Shown one piece after another: positions 13,061-23,895 of a DNA stretch of 64,000 nt; position 1 is the stretch's first letter, and each line of letters begins with the position of its first letter. The position numbers and the translations under genes are program-made. The notes beneath the pieces are model-generated. The model was given only the letters and a program-made list of their open reading frames with translations, was not told the DNA's origin and ran no database searches. The stretch comes from Macrotrachela quadricornifera (lineage: Eukaryota > Rotifera > Eurotatoria > Philodinida > Philodinidae), in assembly GCA_022393335.1 (NCBI GenBank), contig JAJEKB010020380.1, forward strand, positions 105,296-169,295, written 5' to 3'.

Positions 13061-14092
13061 ATGTTGATCGGAGAAAAAATAAAAATATTGTTTGTTATTG
13101 GTATATTATTACTATTTGTAATAATAAATACAAATGGATCAATACAATCAAAAAACAGAGCAGAAAAACTAATACAAAAGATTTGTGAAGATTTATCTGA
13201 CAAAGATTTATATGATGAAGAAAATCAGCAGTGGGAAAATTTTTGTAAAAAATGGTTTAAATCAATAGGTTATCAACAACATGATGATATACAAAGTGAA
13301 GATACTATAGATGGTATGTAAAATCGAATAAATAAATAGAATCTTCTATTGAACAAATCACAAGAGCAGATCAATCTTTCATAGAAACAATGACTAATAA
13401 AAATAATAGAAGAAGGATATCTGCGTATGCATATGAAGTCGCTGATTCTTTTATATAAAAGAAATTTATTAATATTATTTTTAGAACCATATATGACAAA
13501 TAATCGTTCGCCTCGCAGATCTGGATCTGGATCTAGATCTGGATCTGGATCTAGATCTGGATCTGGATCTAGATCATCATCTAGCAGTAGCCGTTCAAGC
13601 AGTAGTCGTTCAAGCATTTCACGTACCTCTAGCAGTGGTTCACGTACTTCACGTGTTAGTACTAGTGTTAGTAGGGCTAGTAGTGGAAGTCGAACAGGTT
13701 CCGGTATTCCTCAATATCGAAACACACATACTGGTGCAGTTATTTCTCGTCCGGCTGGATCATTATGGAGTCGAACTCGACATACTTTCGTTCCGGTATC
13801 TCATCACTATTATTATCGATCATATTCATCACGTTATCCAAATGGATTATCGGGTTATTATTTTTGTACATCAAATGGTAGTGTTGTGATGGAAATTCAA
13901 TGTAGCACTAGTAATGGTGATAATCAATGTTGTGAGGATGCAACAAGTCATCAGGCTTTTTGTTGTGGTGGTAGAATTGATGAAGATCTTGTAGAAGATT
14001 TTAATCGATCAACACGAATATTAGCACGAATATTTTATACTTTGGCAGCTATTGCATTTTTTATGCATATATTTATGAGACGATTGTATTAA
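13061..14092 (+). CDS. Secretory-pathway Ser/Arg-rich, Cys-rich single-pass membrane protein, 2 exons
   Basis: Exons 13061-13313 and 13485-14092 are joined by a 171-bp phase-1 intron with donor GTATGT and acceptor TTTTTAG, giving 286 residues. Residues 1-26 form a signal peptide (hydrophobic core ILFVIGILLLFVIIN). An acidic region follows, then after the splice a low-complexity SGSGSR/RSSSS tract encoded by a short DNA tandem repeat (about 13515-13575). A compact Cys module follows with the pattern YYFC, QC, QCC and FCCGG (six Cys), and a C-terminal hydrophobic helix ILARIFYTLAAIAFFMHIF ending in Arg residues. The order suggests a type I membrane protein; the Cys module loosely recalls CX or WBP1/VOPP1-type modules but I do not assign a family. 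AG lies 3 nt before the start codon (CTTAG then ATA ATG), compatible with trans-splicing. It lies within the retrotransposon-bounded interval yet looks intact. Confidence 0.75.
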
Positions 14093-14799
14093 GAGTTATT
14101 TTTTACTGAATATTTTAATATGTAAGACTTTCTATTATGTATACGTACACATATAATTATTCTAAATAAAATTGATAGTTTCAGTATTTTACTACAAAAA
14201 ATTTTTCAATAGAAAAATAATCTTGTTTTTTTTGAATAAATATTTATAGAATTAATCGTTAGATAATTAATATTCTACAATGTTCATTATTTTATATTTA
14301 AAATTTATTAACTTGAACGATTAACATGTGAATTAGAATTTTTGACAATATAACTGTGAGTTAAAGAATATATTCAAGATGGTGAAAATATTCCAGAAGG
14401 AGAATTGAAAAAATCTTTTGACAAACTATTAGAAACGATAGAACTTTGTATAAATAATGATGGTAACTATTTCAAACATTTAACAAAATAAAACTAAAAC
14501 TTTCTCTTTGTCTTTATACATTTTTTTAAACAAAATTAGAACTTTTGGTCAGACCCAAATATGCCATTATTTATTTATGATTTAGGATAATATAAAGATT
14601 TTCGCTACTCGGTTTATAGGTTACATCATTTTGTTCATAGTTAAATTTTGCATCCAATAAGATAATGATAAAGTATTAATACAGTATAGCTGATTTTTGA
14701 CAAGACCAGTTTCAGAAATCCTGCCAAATGTAAGTTGCATATTCTATATACTGATGTTGAATACTTTACATTTAACATCGAATTTGATGAGCACAGACT
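14093..14799. other. Downstream of Cys-rich gene; one exon-like segment
   Basis: A segment at about 14353-14460 reads VKEYIQDGENIPEGELKKSF and on to ETIELCINND, followed by a GTAACT donor. Codon use is coding-like, but no matching partner exon or clear acceptor was found, so it may be an orphan exon or a relic. The rest shows nothing. Confidence 0.3.
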
Positions 14800-15171
14800 A
14801 GTGAACTGTATAGGACTCCGAAACCCGACTGCGAATCCATTGGAGTCGGAGTCGCTTACACCAAATTTTTCGGAGTCGGAGCCGGATTCCAGAAACAAAA
14901 ACTCCGATTCCCATAATCATAAATTATGTGTTAAAACATGTTACTCATAATTTCACTTCATTATTTCTGAAAAAAAAAACCTGACGAAATGTGTCTTATG
15001 ACAAAATAAACTGTATTTTGTTCCTTATTGAGTCCCCCACTTTTCCCCTCTTTCTAGAATATCAGACCTTGGTATAAATCCTATGTCGATAAACTTCAAA
15101 ATACAGTTTTGGAGTTTTTTAGGAGTCGGAGTCAGGTTTCAGAATAAAAAAATTCGACTCCGCTGATCACT
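14800..15171. mobile_element. Nonautonomous DNA element with 10-bp target duplication
   Basis: The decanucleotide AGCACAGACT occurs at 14790-14799 and again at 15172-15181, exactly flanking a 372-bp segment that begins AGTGAACTG and ends GATCACT, a short imperfect terminal inverted repeat. The interior has repeated GGAGTCGGAGTC words in both orientations near the ends. There is no coding capacity. The 10-bp duplication would suit a Mutator-like or similar family, but that assignment is a guess. Confidence 0.65.
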
Positions 15172-15454
15172 AGCACAGACTGATACGAATCGATAGATAT
15201 TCGAAGAAAATAATCGGAAATTGCAGTTAGCCAGTTGAGTATCTGTCAGTCTTTTCAATTTTTAACCGATAAGAAATATTTATTTTAAAAAAACAAAATC
15301 AGCTATTTTGTAGAGCGAAAAATTTTCTATCGAATGAGCTTAAAACGAAATATTCGATATCTTAGCAAGTGCTGGAAAAAGATGGAAACGTTTTGATTCA
15401 TTGATTATGAGTCACCTGTGAGGTTCTCATGTAAAAGAAAAGCACAAAAATTAG

Positions 15455-16744
15455 TTAATGTATACTTTCAATTGGACATTTTTGTTGATTTTTTCTTTTT
15501 TGTATATCAAATCCTTGAGTTCGAGTGAGTTCAATTCCAAACTTATGAATTACAATACCAACACGTCGTCGTTTATGACAAAAGATAATATTATAAAATT
15601 CTTGTCGAAATAATCTACTTGTTAAACAATGAATATAAAATATTGTCTAAAGTAATTAATAAATTATTTAGAAATGAAAAAGACTTTAAATGAAAAATTT
15701 CTTACAGCAAAATTAATTGATGTAATAAAATAAAATATTGATTCTAATTGAAGAGCTTCTATCATTGTTAATCGAGATTGGAGAATAGGTGTTAAAAGTA
15801 TATTGAATAAACTCATTGGAATTTGTGTTGAAAAGAATAAAAATATACTTGTTAACATAATAATTAACATTTGTCGATCAACAAAAGTACGACGACGATG
15901 TTTTTGATTTAATTTCTTTTTTTGTTTTTGTTGTAATTGTAGACGAATAAACATATCAAATGTAATAATTAGTAGAGCAATTGTTGGTAAAACAGTTTGG
16001 AAACAAGTAAATAAAATTGTCCAAATCTAAAATAATATTTAATAATTATACATATAACTTACTTTAAAAAAGAAAAACCTGTCGAAAGAAAAATGAATAT
16101 ATTGAATTTGATATTGGACCACAAATAGTTGATCCTGATAGACTTCCGAATGATGATAATAGTAAATGAGAATTAAATATTATAGCACAAATGAGAACAA
16201 TTAATGCACCAAGAAGAACACGTTTTCTTGTACATAATTTTTTAACTCGAAATGGAAATCGAATACGAAACCATCGATCGATTGTAATAGTTAATAGAAG
16301 CCAAGCTGATGTACACATTGCAACTGATTGAATAAAGGATCGAAAACGACAAAGTATATTTGATAAATTTGAATTTCTTTGTAAATTTTCAGATGAAAGA
16401 CCAACACCAATATAAAGAAAATCATAAATACAAACTAATAAATAGGTTATATCTGATATAGTAACACAAATAAATAGACAACTTGTTGAAATTGAACGAA
16501 GTGTATGACGTAGAAATATGATGATACTGTTGATATGACCAAAAAATCCAAGTAGAAAAAGAAGAAGATAACCATAAAGAGCAAGTTGTTTTTGTAGATT
16601 AGTGATGACTGTTTCAGTATTGCCACCACCACCAATGTCATCTGGAGGTGGACCATCAGGAGGAGGCATATCATCAGGTGATGGATTAGGCCAATTCTCT
16701 CTAACAGTTGTGGAATATGTAAAGAGCCATGTACTATTATTCAT
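15455..16744 (-). CDS. Rhodopsin-family GPCR (peptide-receptor type), 3 exons
   Basis: Exons 16744-16079, 16026-15706 and 15646-15455 are joined by phase-0 introns of 52 and 59 bp (GTTTTT..TTTTAG; GTAAGA..CTTTAG), giving 392 residues. The first ATG in frame is at 16744. The N-terminus carries an NNST sequon and a Pro/Asp/Gly-rich tract. TM1 has GFFGHINS, TM2 has SDITYLL, a Cys sits at the start of TM3 (LCRF) with a partner in extracellular loop 2 (TICGP), and TM3 ends IDRWFRIRFPF, a DRW form of the DRY motif. TM5 has a central Pro, TM6 is FFSTQIPMS, TM7 is SINFATIFYIHC, a modified NPxxY. A basic cytoplasmic tail follows. This resembles divergent rotifer/FMRFamide-type receptors; the ligand is unknown. 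The gene lies inside the retrotransposon-bounded interval and is complete. Confidence 0.85.
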
Positions 16745-17348
16745 AGTTTCGTATTTTATACTATTCAAGTTAAAATTCTACTTGAATATTTATATATTAA
16801 TTCTGGAAGAGCTTAAAACAAGGCACAGTTTCTGTTGTGAGCTGCTTTTTGATCCATAACTAATAATTATGTGTCAACACCATACTATTTTCTCATGTCA
16901 TTTTCAGATATTTATTTTTTAAACACTACGGCGGGGTCAGTACTATTTAAAAGTACAAGTTTTTTTTTTCTCTACAGTGAATTGACATATCATGTCCTAC
17001 ACAGAATATGTTTTTGTTTTTTTATGAATATTTTGGATTAACAAGTGTATTTATAAACTCTTTTCAGTCAGAAAAAGCGAGCTTGTCATGTAAAATCAGA
17101 ATTTCGATCTCACTTTTTCTGATCATTCTTTTGAATGGAAAAAAAAACTAAAAAATTTGTAAAATAGTCATGCGTATAGGTGAATATGTTGTTTAATTTC
17201 TAATTGATAAAATCGGATTAAATCTGATGTATATAAAATTATTAGATAACTTTCAGTAATGATTTAACGATTATATAATGCATACTAATAAAATAGAGGA
17301 GAATGATGATTTTCTTCAGAAGTTATTAAAGAACCAAGGCAGCCGAAT
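16745..17348. other. Intergenic, no gene seen
   Basis: This is the 5' flank of the GPCR gene. No exon, RNA gene or defined repeat was seen. Confidence 0.55.
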
Positions 17349-17884
17349 GGTGCTAGAACAGTTTGTCGCAATATTTAATAGCACAAAATGTTGGTAGATC
17401 ATCCACTAGTTTTCTAGAGAATGATAATAAAGAGCGAAGAAAAATAATGAGAAAAAAGACTAGTGTATAAAAAAATACAATACTGAATTAAAAAAGCGAC
17501 TAACACATTTTCAGAAACTCAAAAAGCTTTACCGATATTATGCTGTAAATATCTTTTGTATCGGATTATTTCATATTCTCGTAATGAAATAAAAGTTCTG
17601 TGCCAGAACGTGAAGCCTTTGTATATATTCTTGAAAACTAACCAGTCGTGTAGATCAATTGGTAAAGTTTTCTGTCAAAGTTTCTTCAAATATATCTATA
17701 GAGAAATCTTTATAGGTTTGATAAATCTGTTAGTTCTCTTTCAATTCAATATTAAACTTTCTTAGAAACCATCGCCTTTTTTCTCATTATTTTTATTCGC
17801 TCTTTATCATTACTCTCTAGAAAATTAGTGGAAGATGCACAACTATTTCATCCTATAAAATATTGTAACAATTTGTTCTTGCAA
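17349..17884. mobile_element. Foldback/MITE-like element with ~110-bp inverted arms
   Basis: The arms at 17349-17460 and 17774-17884 are inverted copies of each other. Matching stretches include TTTCTAGAGAATGATAATAA against TTATCATTACTCTCTAGAAA and TAATGAGAAAAAAG against CTTTTTTCTCATTA, with scattered mismatches. About 310 bp of AT-rich loop lies between them. No transposase is present and terminal duplications are not clear. The right edge lies within about 10 bp of the point where retrotransposon homology begins. Confidence 0.65.
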
Positions 17885-17894
17885 TAAACCGTAC

Positions 17895-19138
17895 GATCAC
17901 CAATTGAATGATTTGAGTAGGAGATCTTTGTATTGTTGTGTATACTCTAGGGAAATATTTCTTATTCTTAGCTGTTTTAGTGTCTCTTCAGAAATACATG
18001 ATTTTTTTATTATTCTTTTTGCAGATACGATTGGCTCTACCTTAATTTTGATTGCCTGTTCTATTTTTTGGCGTGTTCTTCCAGATTACATGTTGGCTCT
18101 ATATTTTTCATTTCTTTCATTGGAGCAACGCAGTAGAATTGCTTTATTTTCTCATCTCTCAGTTGGCTCACATCAACTTTGCAACATTTCTATAGTTTGT
18201 TGTGCGGTTTCTTAAGTTTCAAGTTGATATTACACAACGCTAGTGAGTGATCTGAACTTTCGTCTGCACTCTGAAAAGTTCGATAGTTGGTGACTAAAAT
18301 CTTCCATCTTTGCTCGATGAGAATCAAGTCAATCAGATTCTTATGAATGCCATCTGGCAATGCACAGGTCCGTTTTTGATTTGGTTTATATTGAAATTTT
18401 GTATTATACACGTAGAGATCATGCACTGTCGCAAGTTCTGGGAGGCGTTTTCCGCATTCATTTCTATCGCTATACCCATATTTCAATCTCCTGTCAGGAT
18501 AAGTATATCCTTTTTATCTGTTTTTGTTAATGTTTCCTGAATATCGTTATAGCATGCTTCAATATTTTCTTCTAAAAATAAGGAGGTTGGTGCATATACA
18601 TGTATTATTGAAATTTTAAATGGCGTATCTTATTAATGCCATTTTAGCTTGTGTGTCTAGTAAGAAACCCACACCCCAAATATGTGAAGATTTTTCTCCT
18701 GACCAAATGAAATCTCCATTCAATGTTTCACCTTTTCCTGTCCATCGCACTTCAGAAATACCAATTCTGTCGTATCTAATACGTTTCATGTCATTTCTAG
18801 GTAATTTTAGCTTGCCAGAAGCCCATAGTGTCTGCACATTCCATGTTCCTACTAGCAGAGTATTTTTGACAAGGTTTTTTTGTATATTAATTCTTTCTAG
18901 TTGCCAATTTTTCGACTATACCCTGGTCACTGGACAGAGGGCGCGGATCTTGTTTTCCTGGGTGCCGTCAGAGCCTGTACGGTTTCGTGTTGAAATCGCT
19001 CGTGTACGGTTGGTTTCTGTCGTCTTGTTCTTTTTAGAGACAGCGATATTTGCACGCTTTCCATCAAACGCTCCTCCTTTATCCTGACTTACGAACGGCA
19101 CAGAAGCCACTGGATTGCAGTCTCTATGGTGCAGTTGA
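17895..19138 (-). mobile_element. RTE-like non-LTR retrotransposon, 5' part with AP-type endonuclease (degenerate)
   Basis: Reading the minus strand from 19138 downward gives a 5' region, then VGTWNVQTLWASGKL, the endonuclease segment GISEVRWTGKGETLNGDF with the catalytic Glu, later GYSDRNECGKRL, LIDLILIEQRWK and the SADESSDHSLAL box with the catalytic His. A linker region with SQLRDEK, MKNIEPTCNLEEHAKK and SCISEETL-like words follows down to about 17900. These are the ordered landmarks of the exonuclease-endonuclease-phosphatase domain of RTE-like elements (annotated in many animals as craniofacial development protein 2-like). Frame changes near 18500-18600 and stops after 18190 disable it. 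Homology stops where the foldback element begins; the catalytic RT half is missing and the C-terminal part reappears at 10.3-10.96 kb. Confidence 0.8.
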
Positions 19139-19583
19139 GAATACCCAGTACAACCTTAATTTGATTGATGGCCTCTTTGAAATAAATGTCAGTTCGTTCA
19201 TCTTGTTCATATGCTTACTTAACGTCAGCAGCATCAATTATTATCACTGAGAAAAACAAGTTTTTCCCGATGCATACTGTTCTTCGGATTGAACCGATCG
19301 AAGGAAATAACCAACTTTCGCATGTGAATCTAACATTGATCAAGGGCGATTGAACCATAACTTCATGCTCTGACTAGAAGCATGTTTTAAAAAAGATTCT
19401 GCAGAACTGACAGGATTAGAATGATTTCATATACGACTAGTAAACATACATCATTGTTATATATTTAAGTATTGATAACATGCTGACACAACTATTGCAT
19501 TAGTCCTAATGAAGACAAATGTAACACTGTGTTACCCTCCATACCTTCATAATAAAATATAAAAAAATTTTTAAAAAAAGTTA

Positions 19584-19657
19584 CGCTCCTGGGTGGGCTT
19601 GAACCACCAGCCTTCCGGTTAACAGCCGAACGCGCTAACCAATTGCGCCACAAGAGC
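19584..19657 (-). tRNA. tRNA-Asn (GUU), copy 7, one T-loop change
   Basis: Complete 74-nt tRNA with one difference from the other copies: plus-strand C to T at 19600, changing the T loop from TTCGAGC to TTCAAGC. This is a purine-for-purine change at a tolerated T-loop position, so the gene probably remains functional. Trailer TAAC and a T7 run follow. Confidence 0.96.
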
Positions 19658-20169
19658 TGTCATGGTCATCTCTTTTTCAAAAACAGTAAAATCACTCGAT
19701 GTGAGTAAGCATCACCATATCAGCTACGCATAAATCACTCATAGAATCTCAAATTAAAACATCGATCAACTCGGCATTTCCATAGCAATAAAATTCAATT
19801 ACCAAATATCGATAAACTATGTAAAGAATGCGACCACTATCAAGCGACTTAGTGAAGCATCCTATGATGAGTTCTCTATTTCATACTCAATGTAGCATTA
19901 CACATGATGGTAGTCGATGTCAGTACTAATATGGGATTTTTCATTTCTGATATGCAACAACATATTACTAACCTTGATTTTAAAGAAAACTACCGTTTCG
20001 GTTTGTTTACTGTATTTTGGGGTGAAAGATTATCTCAGAGAGATGTTGACTCATTAATACAAGGGAAAATTTGATTATTATCATTGAATTGTTGCTTATC
20101 TTTGATGAGAATTATCAATATAATCTTAATTTGATTGACAGTCACTTTGCAATACATGTCAGTTCGTGA

Positions 20170-20890
20170 ATTAATACGAGATTTCAGTACTAATAACATC
20201 AGCATCCGTTTCGCCGAAAAATAATTTCTGTACCTCCGCCTACTATCATTAAAAAATCTTTACTTCAGAAGTTATCTTGCGCGAATTTTATTCCCATATT
20301 GCTAGGGAAGTACAGGGGTAATCAGTAGTAAAATTCTCAATGCTAGAATATGTATAAAAATTCCACCTTTATATTATTGTGAACGAATGACGGTAAAATT
20401 TGGATAGTGTCAACTTTTGGAGTCGAATTACACTATCCAGCAATTAATTCAACTGGTCGGGTCAACCTTCAAGTTTCCAACTACTCAAATAAATACTTTT
20501 TGTAAAATTCAACTGTTTAACTTCTCGATTCGTGTCAATCCAATGCAGGGATGCCCCCTTCCATTTTTCAATAACACCAGACGGGCCGTACCTGCACTCT
20601 TTCGTGACACTCTCTCGCAGGATCGCGTCACTCGCCCTCCGTGGCACGCTCACGCATTTGAAGTTCGTTTTAACGCTGCATTATTCATTTGTATCCGAAT
20701 TTTATAAAGACAATTGTTGAGCAACTACAGAGCTGAAAAATTTATTGCTGCCATCCGCATAGTTTCACACAATGAACTAAAGTCTTATATAGATTTTCGC
20801 ATTAAAAACTTTACTCCCGCTACTTTTTTCTGCTTTGAATTTTTTTTCTTTTTTCGATGATATTCGCATTGAAATCTTTCATTTACTGCA
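20170..20890. mobile_element. ~720-bp insertion in an array unit, unclassified
   Basis: Sister units read straight from GTCAGTTCGT into TCATCCT; here the two halves are separated by about 720 bp. The inserted sequence is richer in GC around 20540-20660 (runs such as GACACTCTCTCGCAGGATCG) and has open frames on both strands without recognisable motifs. I could not identify terminal repeats or a target duplication, so calling it mobile is an inference from its presence in one unit only. Confidence 0.45.
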
Positions 20891-21314
20891 ATTCATTCAT
20901 CCTGTCCACATGCTTACTTAACGTCAGCAGTATCAATTATTATCAGTGAGAAAAACAAGTTTTTTTTCTATGCATATTGTTCTTCGCATTGAATAGATGA
21001 AACAGAAAAAAAGGAAATAAACAACTTTCACAAGTGAATCCAGCATTGATGAAGAGCATTGAACGATAACTTGATGCTCTGACTGAAAGCATGTGTTAAA
21101 AAAGATTATATAGAACTGACTGAATCAGAATGATTTGATGTGCGACTGATAAAGATAAGTCATTGTTATATAGATATTTTAAGTATTTCGTATATGTTTA
21201 AGCATTCATAACATGCTAACACAACTATTGCATTAGTCTTTATCAAGACAAATGTAACATTGTGGTATCATTTCCACTTTCATAATAAAATATAAAAAAG
21301 TAAAAAAAAAGTTA

Positions 21315-21347
21315 CGCTCCTGGGTGGGCTCGAACCACCAGCCTTCC
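21315..21347 (-). tRNA. tRNA-Asn (GUU), copy 8, cut by assembly gap
   Basis: The 3' 33 nt of the same tRNA (acceptor 3' strand, T arm, variable region) are present, then the sequence becomes N. The missing 5' part presumably lies in the gap. Confidence 0.9.
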
Positions 21348-21747
21348 NNNNNNNNNNNNNNNNNNNNNNNNNNNNNNNNNNNNNNNNNNNNNNNNNNNNN
21401 NNNNNNNNNNNNNNNNNNNNNNNNNNNNNNNNNNNNNNNNNNNNNNNNNNNNNNNNNNNNNNNNNNNNNNNNNNNNNNNNNNNNNNNNNNNNNNNNNNNN
21501 NNNNNNNNNNNNNNNNNNNNNNNNNNNNNNNNNNNNNNNNNNNNNNNNNNNNNNNNNNNNNNNNNNNNNNNNNNNNNNNNNNNNNNNNNNNNNNNNNNNN
21601 NNNNNNNNNNNNNNNNNNNNNNNNNNNNNNNNNNNNNNNNNNNNNNNNNNNNNNNNNNNNNNNNNNNNNNNNNNNNNNNNNNNNNNNNNNNNNNNNNNNN
21701 NNNNNNNNNNNNNNNNNNNNNNNNNNNNNNNNNNNNNNNNNNNNNNN
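21348..21747. other. Assembly gap (400 N)
   Basis: A run of 400 unspecified bases; the round length suggests an estimated or default gap size. The left edge falls inside a repeated tRNA, and the right side begins with sequence unlike the array, so order and distance across the gap rest on scaffolding. Confidence 0.99.
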
Positions 21748-23895
21748 ACAGGTGAATTTTTCATGAAAATTTTTTTTCGGCGAAAGATATCTTATTCGAC
21801 GTAGTTTTTGACGCTGATTCCAAATATACTATTGATTTTGCTGTCATATTGAGTTAAGATAACGGAAACTCTTTAATACGAACACAATTTTAAGCAGTTT
21901 TTATGGTTTTGTCACTGATATGGGGTATAATTCAAGTTTTTCAATGAAGGAAGGAATTCGCCCAAAACCCATCCGTGTTGTTTTTAGTATATATATGATG
22001 GTTATAACTAGAGAAAAAGAATCAGTATAACATGTGTCTATGGTGAGTTGATCTCTTTGGAAGGAAACCCGTCTGAAGCTCATATATCTATATATAGTGC
22101 TGGTCATAGTAGAGTTGATTGTGAAATGATTTTATCTTTGAAGTCGATTGTAAGTTTCTTTTTATATCGAGCTTTATCGGAAATATCAATTAAAATATGT
22201 GGGAAACGTGAAATCAAGATAAAATATAAAAAAATGACAATATACTATTCAGAGCATAAAAAGGGATATATCACTTTAAGGCTATTTTGAGAATAATAGT
22301 ATTTTTGAATTTTTTTTTTAGAAAAACCGATCTGAAAATATTAAAAACAATATTTTTATAGGTAACTTGACGAGCTCTATCCAACCATGCCAAAAAATCG
22401 GCAAAAAAAAATTTTGCTCGAATTTCGATTTTCCCGCACCTTACAAATACTGTACTTTGTAGATTCATCTATCTTCCTATTGTTAGTTGTTGCTTTATAA
22501 GAGCTGACAAAGTTTTCAATAGTGTTATATAATGATTTCAGAAGAACATATTAAACTCATCAATTCTTGTAAAGAATCATATTTCACTTGAAGGAAATCA
22601 AATAGAACAAGTATGAATGTTGTTCAATACCAGTGGTTGCGAGTTATTAGATGAGAAGGTTTGGAAATAGTTTTTTATTCATTCTTAGTATTAGAGCGTA
22701 TATGAAACATCACAAACTCAAATAGAACATGTTACTATTAGAAATTTCGCATGTAATTTAAGTTCCGCATTGTATATTCTCGTGGAATTATAGGAATAAA
22801 ATTTTGTCTAAAGAAATAATTGGTTAATTGTGCCCGTTGTATTATGTAATTAAACCAGCCAGTCTGAACCTCTCGAAAAAATCTCTATCGATTCGAAACC
22901 TGCTACAAAGAATATGTATTTACACCATCTACTGCATACCACTGATATACTGTACATTATACTGAAAGATCAGCCAACAATAATCATTCGGGCTAAATTA
23001 CATGAGAATCCTTCCATAAAAGTTTCTACTTATCACAAACAAACTCTTTGAACACAAACATTCTCTTCGAAAGTTTATTTCGAAATTATTGAATATTCAA
23101 TATTGTCTACTCATAAATAAAATGAGAGATACAAAATCCTATTTTGTTATCATTTAAAGTTTATGTTTCAATGAATGTATTGCGTATTAAAGTATAACAA
23201 ATTAATTTTTTTGCCAAGTTGAATTTGAATCAATAGATTTTAACAACATATTGGTGGAATATATTATTTAAATTACTTTTCAAAAGCAGATAAAGATCGA
23301 GACTTTATTACAAAGCTTGACCTATACAAAAATGAAAAAAATAAACTGAAATCAGAAATCTTGGTGAGCAGTATAGTAATAATTTTACCGCTAAGTGATA
23401 TACTTAACTAAAAAGATTTAATAAAATATCATGTCTTTAACGCTTTATATTAATAACTATCTGGTTCAGTTTGAGTTTTAATCAAAACCCTTCGGAATAA
23501 CAATATTCTATCTATGGATTATATACATCATATGATTTTTCACTATTATACCCTACTCAAAAATAGAATTATGAAATGTGAAGAAAAATTTATTAATATT
23601 TATTTTCGAAAAAAACAAACATCTGAACTTCATAAAATTAAAGCAACTGCTACTTTCCTAAATAATATTTCATTTTCAAGTACTATACGAACGTATTAAA
23701 CAGAATCGCACTTTCTCTACTTCTTTCCAGTGTAAATATCGTTCACTTCTCCATGTGAATATTTATTTTAATTGATCGATACAGTTATAATTAAATATCT
23801 AATTAATATCAACGAAATAAAAAGAGAGCATTAAATAAAACTGAAAAGTAATTAAATCATATTATCATTCTACATTAAAGTTTATAAAAAAGTTA
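21748..23895. other. Gene-free stretch after the gap
   Basis: No gene, RNA or defined mobile element was recognised. It does not continue the tRNA-Asn unit. Short open frames here lack motifs. Confidence 0.5.

Larger units (their letters stand above)
19139..21314. repeat. tRNA-Asn tandem array, resumed
   Basis: At about 19140 the interrupted unit resumes (CCTTAATTTGATTGATGGCC, then CTTAACGTCAGCAGCATC) and runs to tRNA copy 7. The following unit runs to copy 8 but is 1731 bp long, because about 720 bp of unrelated, more GC-rich sequence (about 20170-20890) sits within it. Confidence 0.8.

Noticed and set aside
13273..13617. Minus-strand frame with DPDPDL repeats
   Set aside because: It is the reverse reading of the SGSGSR-coding DNA repeat of the plus-strand gene.
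16602..16859. Plus-strand Pro/Gly-rich frame
   Set aside because: Antisense to the Pro/Asp/Gly-rich N-terminal tract of the GPCR gene.
18620..19087. Plus-strand 155-codon frame
   Set aside because: Antisense to the retrotransposon endonuclease region.
10312..19138. Telomeric Athena/Terminon-type giant element of bdelloids
   Set aside because: The retroelement ends carry an AP-type endonuclease and RTE-like C-terminus, not a GIY-YIG domain, and no telomeric repeats are present.
21312..21764. Open frames across the N run
   Set aside because: They consist of unknown residues in the assembly gap.
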